Shown here: in pieces, positions 43,601 through 49,855 of the stretch
How positions within the stretch are numbered: the first letter of the stretch is position 1
How the letters are laid out: each line of letters opens with the position of its first letter
Assembly (NCBI GenBank): GCA_024401715.1
Contig: JAKSKO010000003.1
Coordinates: 1 to 61,661 of the forward strand
Length of the DNA stretch: 61,661 nucleotides
Source of the DNA: Bacteroidales bacterium
Lineage (GTDB): Bacteria; Bacteroidota; Bacteroidia; Bacteroidales; UBA932
Reading direction: 5' to 3'
The notes under the pieces: generated by a model
What the model saw: the letters and a program-made list of their open reading frames with translations, nothing else
Told to the model about the DNA's origin: nothing
The model's database searches: none
Made by a program: the position numbers and the translations under genes

Positions 43601-43873
43601 CATAACGCCCGCGCCGTTTACACGTGCCTCCACAGTCTTGTATCCGATAAAAGTGTACACCAGAGTGCTGTTTACGGGAGCGCTTATTGTATAAGCACCG
43701 TCAACGTCCGCAACAGTTCCCTGTGTAGTACCTTTTACCTGAATGGCACATGCGGGAATACCATCGCCAGTGGCGGCATCCGTAACTGTACCTTTGACAG
43801 TCACGTTCTGCGCAGAAGCTGCAAGGGCCACCAGAGAAAGCATCAATGAGAGAAAAAATTTGATTTTCTTCAT
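40631..43873 (-). CDS. SusC/RagA family TonB-linked outer-membrane transporter, left locus
   Basis: A 1080-residue protein. The signal peptide is MKKIKFFLSLMLSLVALAASAQ. The carboxypeptidase-regulatory-like domain follows (VKGTVTDAATGDGIPACAIQVKG to about residue 100). The TonB-box region is LDETIVVAFG, then the plug (about 115-240, with SGSISIRGLSSLYADTEPLIIVDGAPY and the GARGASGVIIITTKKG end). A 22-strand barrel ends VRTISGGVQLTF. No N-terminal signalling extension is present. As the segment is drawn, no promoter reading leftward was found upstream of its ATG, so it may be switched off in this DNA configuration. It is paralogous to the SusC at 44906-48160, including near-identical bases over the first 12 codons. 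Confidence 0.96.
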   Translation of the reverse strand: MKKIKFFLSLMLSLVALAASAQNVTVKGTVTDAATGDGIPACAIQVKGTTQGTVADVDGAYTISAPVNSTLVYTFIGYKTVEARVNGAGVMNIALSADAQMLDETIVVAFGTTTKEAFTGSASVVNSEQLAKRQTTDVTNALVGSVAGFQMRGAGGQPGSSSGSISIRGLSSLYADTEPLIIVDGAPYSASISNIPQNDIESISVLKDAASAALYGARGASGVIIITTKKGKASNATVNVDVKVGANTKAVQDYDIIRNPGEYYEAYYKQVYNYNYYGKGLSAAEANLAANKTMLSDLAYQTYTVPQGETLIGLDGKLNPKATPGYKHNYNGEDYWIQGDDWNKMAYKNALRQEYNISLNGSTDKASYYTSLSYLDEDGIVAYSGYKRVAARVKADYQAKKWLKVGANIGFTNSNQTANPNMDTSMGSTNLMHYTTFIAPIYPVYVRVVDGDGNVSIRKDANGNDQYDYGVAATNYGITRPFLATGNPFGSNRYNVVKTTGYQLNGTFTADVNFAPWLKLSVSSNVVLGQSNSTKYDNALYGPKVGVKGELTKQGVTSLRTNNIQTLTFAKAYGAHDINVLVGHEYYYTRSNSLVAVGQGLFSPEILELGAAAKKLDSTTSTSSAYNVEGFFASAQYNYDYKYYLSASYRIDGSSRFSEKKRWGNFWSVGGAWIISKEDFMSNADAVDMLKFKASVGQQGNDGIGNWAYVDLYSIKPSGEFTMSPTFARLGNKDITWETTTNFNTGVEFSFFKGRLTGGVDAYYKKTRDLLFWLSVPESSGTRGYYGNMGNICNYGVELTLSADVIRTRNFVWNIAGNLASNKGKILKLPETKLSGRDGFTENGLWFKEGGDMNNYFTYMYAGVNEHGEAVYYYDEDLSNMNPANSSNKIDVPGKKFSGTTTSIEKASKYEQGSTMPKVFGGFATSFQFYGVDISATFDYQIGGKVYDSRYAAYMSPTESVNSAGWNFHKDYLNSWTPSNASSNVPRWQYLDQYTTAASSRFLTDASYLNFQSFTVGYTLPEKLTSKIKIQRIRFYCAGENLWFWSARQGLDPRYSFTGNTSVATYSPVRTISGGVQLTF

Positions 43874-43928
43874 AGGTCGATGTTTTTTTTAGGATTAAAC
43901 TTTAATTATTGTCTGTTATGTTTCACAA

Positions 43929-43942
43929 TTAAACGAGGGTTT
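43929..43942 (+). repeat. left inverted repeat (recombination site) of the invertible segment
   Basis: TTAAACGAGGGTTT, the exact reverse complement of 44846-44859. Within it TAAAC-GAGG-GTTTA is a dyad around an asymmetric four-base centre, as expected for a serine-invertase crossover site. It lies 6 bp before the recombinase ATG and 55 bp upstream of the left susC ATG. Confidence 0.8.
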
Positions 43943-43948
43943 ATTATT

Positions 43949-44548
43949 ATGAAGGTTTTTGCTTACATCAGAGTCAGTACAGCTGCACAATCATGCGAAT
44001 CACAGAAATACGAGATTTCGGAATATTGCAGGAAAACGGGAATCAGTGTAAATTCTTGGGTCTGTGAGTCTGTAAGCGGCACAGTGCCAACGGAAAATAG
44101 GCGCCTGGGCCGTGTCATCAAAGGAATGAACTCCGGAGACCTGTTAATTTGCAGCGAAATAAGCCGATTGGGCAGAAATATGCTTATGATTATGGGTGTG
44201 CTTAACGAATGCGCTAAGAAGGGAATCGGAATTCTTACGATCAAGGATAATTTCAACCTCAGCGACAGCATCAACTCCAAAATCATTGCCTTCGCTTTTG
44301 CACTGGCTTCCGAGATTGAAAGAAATCTAATAAGCCAACGCACCAGAGAGGCCCTGGCGGCAAAAAAAGCCGAGGGAGTGAGGCTGGGACGTCCGCCCGG
44401 CCCCTCCGCAACTTACAAACGATTCTGTGAGAACGCGCACGAAATAATGGAGATGCGCGGGAAGGGTATATCCATATGCGCCATAGCAAAGAAGTATCAA
44501 ATGCATGCGAATACCCTGACCCGATATATCAGGGATTCGCACTTATAA
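43949..44548 (+). CDS. serine recombinase / DNA invertase (Mpi/Hin-like)
   Basis: A 199-residue small serine recombinase from the ATG at 43949; the frame extends upstream through the inverted repeat but without homology. The catalytic region is AYIRVST, with Arg8 and nucleophile Ser10. EISRLGRNM has the conserved active-site Arg residues, and ASEIERNLISQRTREALAAKKAEGVRLGRPPG is the long E-helix and linker. The C-terminal helix-turn-helix is GISICAIAKKYQMHANTLTRYI. Size and layout match Bacteroides Mpi and enterobacterial Hin/Gin/Pin invertases rather than large integrases. It sits inside the segment it would invert. Its own promoter was not identified; TATGTTTC at 43917-43924 is a weak candidate. 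Confidence 0.93.
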   Translation: MKVFAYIRVSTAAQSCESQKYEISEYCRKTGISVNSWVCESVSGTVPTENRRLGRVIKGMNSGDLLICSEISRLGRNMLMIMGVLNECAKKGIGILTIKDNFNLSDSINSKIIAFAFALASEIERNLISQRTREALAAKKAEGVRLGRPPGPSATYKRFCENAHEIMEMRGKGISICAIAKKYQMHANTLTRYIRDSHL

Positions 44549-44552
44549 ATTG

Positions 44553-44584
44553 TAAGCAATTTTCATATATTACAGAATTGCTTA
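44553..44584 (+). terminator. hairpin after the recombinase gene
   Basis: TAAGCAATT pairs with AATTGCTTA around a 14-base loop, starting 5 bp past the recombinase stop. The stem is AT-rich and the following run is A-rich on this strand (AAAATG), so it is a weak terminator at best and might instead be a regulatory dyad. Confidence 0.4.
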
Positions 44585-44795
44585 AAATGAATGGCAACCT
44601 GTATGTATAAAGATCAAACTTGTCATGCGAGACAAACTGCAGGATTTGAAAAAATAATTTTAATTAATAATTGTAACCTAAATCCCCTAGGCGACTTACA
44701 GTTTATAATAATTATTTACCTTCTTGCTTTACAGCATATCGCATTTAGGCATAAAAACGGCATTTTAGCCTATTTTAGGGCCTATTTGCCGATAC
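44585..44795. other. AT-rich regulatory stretch inside the invertible segment
   Basis: A 211 bp non-coding stretch. A 76-codon frame (44591-44821) exists but is leucine/isoleucine-rich and of low quality. The part 44745-44790 has repeated TTTTAG/GGC words (TTTAGGCAT, CATTTTAGCC, TATTTTAGGGCC) that could be protein-binding sites just upstream of the promoter. Confidence 0.35.
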
Positions 44796-44826
44796 TTGCA
44801 TATCAAAATAATAATCACTAACTTTG
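44796..44826 (+). promoter_or_regulatory. promoter of the invertible segment, facing the right Sus operon
   Basis: TTG (44796-44798), 20 bp spacer, TAACTTTG (44819-44826), fitting the Bacteroidetes -33/-7 consensus. Transcription would start near 44832, cross the right repeat and enter the susC leader. It is inside the inverted-repeat pair, so inversion would redirect it leftward. Confidence 0.75.
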
Positions 44827-44845
44827 CGCTTCGAGTTTTTGTAAA

Positions 44846-44859
44846 AAACCCTCGTTTAA
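44846..44859 (-). repeat. right inverted repeat (recombination site) of the invertible segment
   Basis: AAACCCTCGTTTAA, the exact reverse complement of the left site. Outside it the sequence TAAAGTTTAACCTAAAA resembles the corresponding part of the left susC leader. Confidence 0.8.
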
Positions 44860-44905
44860 AATAATTATACAATTAATAATAAAGTTTAACCTAAAATCAT
44901 CACTT

Positions 44906-47900
44906 ACGAAGAAAAGCAAATTTTTTCTCTCATTGATGCTTTCACTTGTGACATTGGCACTGAATGCGCAGAATGTTACAGTAAGGGGTACAGTTACCGA
45001 TGCTGCCACCGGTGAGGCTGTTCCTGCAACTGCTATTCAGGTGAAAGGTACTACTACAGGTACTATTGCGGACAATGATGGTGCATACACTATCTCTGCT
45101 CCGGCAAATGCTACCTTGGTTTTCTCCTCTATAGGCTATGAGGCTACAGAGGTTGTGGTTAAGGGTGCCGGTATCATTAACGTGGACCTTACCCCGGATT
45201 CCAAAATGTTGGACGAGACTATCGTTGTGGCGTTCGGTACTTCTACTAGGGAGTCCTTCACCGGTTCTGCAACAGTGGTGAAATCAGACGACATCCAGAA
45301 AGTTCAGGCTACCAACGTAACCCGTGCCCTTGAGGGTATGGTTGCCGGTGTGCAGCTCACCACTTCTTCAGGTTCACTTTCATCATCTCCATCAATCATC
45401 ATCCGCGGTATCGGTTCCATCACAGCCGGTTCATCGCCTCTTTACATTGTTGATGGTGTTCCTTATGACGGTGACCTCAACAATATCAACAATGCCGATA
45501 TCGAGAGCATGACAGTCCTCAAGGATGCCGCTTCAAACGCTCTTTACGGTGCACGTGGTGCCAATGGTGTAATCATGATAACAACCAAGAAGGCAAAACA
45601 GGGCCGCGCCATCGTCACTATAGACGCAAAGGTGGGTGTTAACTCTAAAGCAGCCGTGGAATATGACTACATCACCAATCCGGCCATGTACTATGAGGCT
45701 TATTACGCTGCAAGGTATAACTATTTTACCAATGCTGCCGGCCTCAGCCCTGATGAGGCTTTCCAGCGTGTTGCAAGCACCATCGACGGCCCGGTTAACG
45801 CAGGCGGTCTGGGCTACAGCGTGTACAGCTATCCGGAGGGACAGTATCTTATAGGTTCCAACGGCAAGCTGAATCCTAATGCAACTCTCGGCCGTGTAGT
45901 TGAGTATGACGGCCAGAAATACACTTTGCTTCCTGATAACTGGATGAATTCCGCATACAAGACTTCTATCCGCCAGGAGTATAACATTAACGTTGCCGGT
46001 GGTACTCAGAATGCCACTTTCGTCGGATCCTTCGGTTTCCTGGATAACAACGGTATCATCGAGGGCGAGCATCTCCGCCGTTACACAGCTCGTTTGAAAG
46101 CCGACTATCAGGCAAAGAAATGGCTGAAAGTAGGTGGTAACTTCTCTTACGCAAACTTCAAATGGGACAATGCAAACGGCAGCAGCGAGGGTGACTCCAG
46201 CACAGGTAACATCTTTGCATTCGCAAACTCTGTTGCTCCAATCTATCCTCTCTACATCCGTGACGAGAATGGTGCAATCATGAAGGACGAGCACGGTCTC
46301 AAACGTTACGACTACGGTAACGGCAGAAATGCCGGCATGAGCCGTCCTGTTCAGTCAAACTCCAATGGTCTTCAGGCCGTAACCCTGGATCGCGGTCAGA
46401 GCGAGGGTAACGCATTCAATGGCGTGGGCTTCTTTGATATCACTTTCATCCCAGGCCTCAAATTCACTTTCAATGCAGGTGTTGGCGTTGACGAGACCCG
46501 TTCTACCGATATAAGCAATATGTGGTATGGCCAGTTCGCTACTGATGGCGGTACAATTGAGAAGAGCCATACCAGGGCGTTCTACTATAACCTCCAGCAG
46601 ATTCTCTCTTATGACAAGACATTCGCAGATGTACACCATATCAATGCAATGGTTGGTCATGAGAATTATACACGCATCAACTCCAGCCTGGGTGCATACA
46701 AGAAGAACCTCTTCTCTATGGATGTATTCGAGCTGAACGGTGCCGTTGTTGACGGCCAGTCTGCATCTTCAAGCCGCAGCACATATAACAATGAGGGTTA
46801 TTTCCTTCGTGCGCAGTATGATTGGGCCGAGAAACTGTTTGTGAGTGCATCTTACCGTCGTGACGCTTCTTCAAGGTTCCATCCTGATTACCGTTGGGGT
46901 AACTTCTGGTCTGCAGGTGCCGGTTACCTTATTAATAAAGAGAACTGGTTCAACGCCCAGTGGGTGGACATGTTGAAAATCAAGGCTTCCATCGGTTCAC
47001 AGGGTAACGATAATATCGGAAACTTCCTCTACACAGATACATATTCAGTGCTGAACTCAAACGGCCAGGTTTCTGTAGTGTTCAATAACAAAGGTAACAA
47101 GAAGATTTCCTGGGAGACCAACACAAACTTCAATGCAGGTGTTGATTTCGGCTTCTTCAATGGCCGTCTCAGCGGTAGCATAGAGTATTTCTACCGTAAG
47201 ACCTCTGATATGCTGTTCTGGTTTACAGTACCTCCTTCACTGGGCTATTCAGGTTTCTATGACAACGTGGGTGACATGCGTAACTCTGGTGTCGAGTTTG
47301 CTTTGAGCGGTGACATCATCCGCAAAAAGAACATCAACTGGAATGTTTATCTGAACGGTACACACTACAGCAATAAGATTCTTTACCTCCCTGAGGAGAG
47401 AAAGACCAAAGAGATTGAGGGCTACAAAGGTTACGCAAGCGGTAACAAATTCGTGGGCGAGGGCCTTCCTTTGAACACCTTCCTCATGAAAGAGTATGCC
47501 GGTGTTACAGAAGACGGTAGGTCTTCATGGTACAAAAATGTAACCAAGCCGGTTCTTGATCCGGATGGCAATCCTATGAAAGACAAGGATGGCAATGATG
47601 TTACATATGTGGAGAAAGAGGCAACCACAAGCTACAGCGAGGCTACAGAATATCTCCATTCAGTGCCTACACCTAAGCTCTATGGTGGTTTCGGTACTAC
47701 ATTCGAGGCATATGGTTTCGATTTGTCTCTCGGTTTCACATATTCTATCGGCGGCCAGGCATACGATTCAGGTTATGCAAGCCTCATGGATGTACCGGGC
47801 AGCGCAGTAGGTTACAATATCCACAAGGATATATTCAAGGCATGGACTCCGGAGAACACTTCGTCCAATATCCCAAGATGGCAGGCAAACGACCAGAACG

Positions 47901-48160
47901 TGGTTTCTTCATCAGACCGTTTCCTCACCGATGCAAGCTATCTGAACTTCCAGAGAGCGCAGATTGGATACACCTTCCCTCACAAATGGATGGACAAGGT
48001 ACATATCGGTTCTCTCCGCATCTATGTTACCTGTGACAATATCTGTTATGTTTCTGCGCGTAAAGGTTTCGACCCGCGTCAGAGCTTTAGCGGTGCTACA
48101 AATGATAACAACTGTTCTCCTGTACGCACGGTATCCGGTGGTATCAACATTACATTCTAA
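44906..48160 (+). CDS. SusC/RagA family TonB-linked outer-membrane transporter, right locus
   Basis: A SusC paralog of the left gene. Aligning both leaders shows that the left ATG corresponds here to ACG at 44906, with the next 34 bases differing at one position (GAAGAAAA then CAAATTTTTTCTCTC). From ACG the signal peptide would be complete: (T)KKSKFFLSLMLSLVTLALNAQ. The first conventional starts are TTG 44933 and ATG 44936, which drop the basic n-region. The rest is intact: CarboxypepD_reg-like domain, LDETIVVAFG, plug with PSIIIRGIGSITAGSSPLYIVDGVPY and GARGANGVIMITTKKA, and a barrel ending VRTVSGGINITF. Export may be impaired unless ACG is used or is a sequencing error. Confidence 0.93.
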   Translation, partial: TKKSKFFLSLMLSLVTLALNAQNVTVRGTVTDAATGEAVPATAIQVKGTTTGTIADNDGAYTISAPANATLVFSSIGYEATEVVVKGAGIINVDLTPDSKMLDETIVVAFGTSTRESFTGSATVVKSDDIQKVQATNVTRALEGMVAGVQLTTSSGSLSSSPSIIIRGIGSITAGSSPLYIVDGVPYDGDLNNINNADIESMTVLKDAASNALYGARGANGVIMITTKKAKQGRAIVTIDAKVGVNSKAAVEYDYITNPAMYYEAYYAARYNYFTNAAGLSPDEAFQRVASTIDGPVNAGGLGYSVYSYPEGQYLIGSNGKLNPNATLGRVVEYDGQKYTLLPDNWMNSAYKTSIRQEYNINVAGGTQNATFVGSFGFLDNNGIIEGEHLRRYTARLKADYQAKKWLKVGGNFSYANFKWDNANGSSEGDSSTGNIFAFANSVAPIYPLYIRDENGAIMKDEHGLKRYDYGNGRNAGMSRPVQSNSNGLQAVTLDRGQSEGNAFNGVGFFDITFIPGLKFTFNAGVGVDETRSTDISNMWYGQFATDGGTIEKSHTRAFYYNLQQILSYDKTFADVHHINAMVGHENYTRINSSLGAYKKNLFSMDVFELNGAVVDGQSASSSRSTYNNEGYFLRAQYDWAEKLFVSASYRRDASSRFHPDYRWGNFWSAGAGYLINKENWFNAQWVDMLKIKASIGSQGNDNIGNFLYTDTYSVLNSNGQVSVVFNNKGNKKISWETNTNFNAGVDFGFFNGRLSGSIEYFYRKTSDMLFWFTVPPSLGYSGFYDNVGDMRNSGVEFALSGDIIRKKNINWNVYLNGTHYSNKILYLPEERKTKEIEGYKGYASGNKFVGEGLPLNTFLMKEYAGVTEDGRSSWYKNVTKPVLDPDGNPMKDKDGNDVTYVEKEATTSYSEATEYLHSVPTPKLYGGFGTTFEAYGFDLSLGFTYSIGGQAYDSGYASLMDVPGSAVGYNIHKDIFKAWTPENTSSNIPRWQANDQNVVSSSDRFLTDASYLNFQRAQIGYTFPHKWMDKVHIGSLRIYVTCDNICYVSARKGFDPRQSFSGATNDNNCSPVRTVSGGINITF

Positions 48161-48175
48161 CAAGGAGGTCCACTT

Positions 48176-49843
48176 ATGAAAAAGACAATTATAAATACAC
48201 TTTTGATTTTCGCAGCCCTGGTTGCATCCAGCAGCTGTATCAAGGAAACCTTCCCGGAGGGATCCACTGTAACCTCCAGTCAGGTTGCTGCCTCTTCCGG
48301 CGCTCTGGAGGCTATGCTTAACTCCATTCCTGCGTCCATGGTTACCACAGGAACAGCAGGCTATCTCAGCAAATACAGCCATCACGGAGATTTCGGTATA
48401 GGTGAGATTCACCTTATCACTGAGAACATGCTTGAGGATTTCTGTACTCTTGCAGACAACCCTTACTATAATCGTAACTATTATTGGGGAATGTGTTACG
48501 CACAGGGTCCGACTTCATGGCCATGTGCATATTTCTGGGATTGCTATTATCCTTGGATAAAGACCTGTAACGATATCATTTCCTCTATCCTTGCAGGTGG
48601 TGAGCCAACTGCAACAACAGCAATTATTCTGGGTAAGGCTTATGCATACCGTGCGTCTTTCTATCTTGACCTCGCACGTCTTTACGAGCCTAAGGAGAAC
48701 AAATATACTGATGTAAGCAATGTTCTTGGACTTACCGTTCCTATCATCAATGAGAAGACAACAGAGGCCGAGGCAAAAAACAATCCGCGTGCAACTCATG
48801 AGAAGATGTATGAATTCATCCTTGAGGATCTTACAAATGCGGAGAAATACCTTGCCGATGCTCCAAAAGCGAAGAACGAGCCTGGTCTTGATGCAGTACA
48901 CGGCCTTATGGCACGTCTGTATCTTGAAGAGGGTGCTGCCGGTGTGGAGGGTGCTTATGCAAAGGCATATGAGTATGCCGACATGGTTATCAACTCTGCC
49001 ACAGGCTATTCTCCTCTTACCCAGGCCCAGTGGGAAGATCCTGTAAACGGCTTCAACAACATGGCTTCGCAGAATTCATGGATCTGGGGTATAGGCATTA
49101 CAGCAGAGAATTTCAACAATATCTGTACTTATGCCGCGTTCATCTGTTCTGAGGGACAGTGGGGTTATGCTCCGCTTGTACAGCTTGGTGCGGACAAGAA
49201 TTTCTATGAGTCAATAAGCGATAGCGACTGGCGCAAGCACAGCTGGCTGGATCCTGCTTTCCTGGACTATTACAACTATAAATTCTCCGGCTCGGAGAAG
49301 GATGGCTATGACTTCCTTCACGGTAATGACAATGTCGGCCCTGCGAAAGCATATGAGAGCATCAAATTCCGTCCTGCGGGCGGTGACACCCAGGAGAATA
49401 CCGTGGGCAATGCAACAGACCAGCCGCTTATGCGTGTAGAGGAGATGTATTTCATTGCAGCAGAGGCTCTTGCACAGCAGAATAATAAGCTTGGCGAAGC
49501 GAAAGCCATGCTTGAGAAGCTGATTGTAACCCGCAACCCGAATTATACTTGCAAGGCAAACTCAACTGCTGAATTCCTTGAGGAGATGCTTTTGCAGAAA
49601 CGTATCGAGTTCTGGGGCGAAGGTATACTCATGTACGACTACAAGCGTCTTGATCATGGTATTACCCGTGGTTACAAGGGTACTTTGTGGCCAGCAGATT
49701 TCTGTTTCAACTCTGAGGGCCGTTCTCCACAGTGGAATATCGTAATCACCCGTGCAGAGATTCAGGCAAACAATGGTATCTCGGAGGAGCAGAACAACCC
49801 TGATCCATCTAATTTTACACCGCTTTGGGTTGATAAAGACTAA
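48176..49843 (+). CDS. RagB/SusD family nutrient-uptake lipoprotein, right locus
   Basis: A 555-residue SusD with lipobox in VASSSCIKE. A strong AAGGAGG ribosome site lies 8 bp before the ATG, unusual for this phylum. Shared blocks with the left SusD include CYYPWIKTCNDIISSILAG, GKAYAYRASFYLDLARLYEP, NPRATHEKMYEFILEDLTNAEKYLADAP, VHGLMARLYLEEGAA, MRVEEMYFIAAEALAQ and LLQKRIEFWGEGILMYDYKRLDHGITRGY. It would bind ligand over the adjacent SusC. The gap to susC is 15 bp. Confidence 0.95.
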   Translation: MKKTIINTLLIFAALVASSSCIKETFPEGSTVTSSQVAASSGALEAMLNSIPASMVTTGTAGYLSKYSHHGDFGIGEIHLITENMLEDFCTLADNPYYNRNYYWGMCYAQGPTSWPCAYFWDCYYPWIKTCNDIISSILAGGEPTATTAIILGKAYAYRASFYLDLARLYEPKENKYTDVSNVLGLTVPIINEKTTEAEAKNNPRATHEKMYEFILEDLTNAEKYLADAPKAKNEPGLDAVHGLMARLYLEEGAAGVEGAYAKAYEYADMVINSATGYSPLTQAQWEDPVNGFNNMASQNSWIWGIGITAENFNNICTYAAFICSEGQWGYAPLVQLGADKNFYESISDSDWRKHSWLDPAFLDYYNYKFSGSEKDGYDFLHGNDNVGPAKAYESIKFRPAGGDTQENTVGNATDQPLMRVEEMYFIAAEALAQQNNKLGEAKAMLEKLIVTRNPNYTCKANSTAEFLEEMLLQKRIEFWGEGILMYDYKRLDHGITRGYKGTLWPADFCFNSEGRSPQWNIVITRAEIQANNGISEEQNNPDPSNFTPLWVDKD

Positions 49844-49855
49844 ATTCTATAGGCA

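Larger units (their letters stand above)
43943..44845. mobile_element. predicted invertible promoter segment carrying its own recombinase
   Basis: A roughly 0.9 kb segment between the 14 bp inverted repeats at 43929-43942 and 44846-44859. It contains the serine recombinase gene, a hairpin after it, an AT-rich 0.2 kb region and one outward promoter near the right end. It lies exactly between two divergent susC-susD operons whose leaders outside the repeats are related. As drawn the promoter faces the right operon. Inversion would aim it at the left operon with a nearly equal leader length. Inversion itself has not been observed here. Confidence 0.75.

Noticed and set aside
44591-44821. 76-codon frame inside the invertible segment as a small regulator gene
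   Set aside because: No ribosome site, low-complexity hydrophobic translation, and it ends inside the predicted promoter; kept only as non-coding sequence.
40631-48160. SusC shufflon with exchange between the two coding regions
   Set aside because: The near-identical 5' ends of the two susC genes could allow exchange. However, identity drops after the signal peptide, no partial susC cassettes or tyrosine recombinase are present, and the 14 bp repeats lie outside the genes. Promoter inversion explains the layout better.
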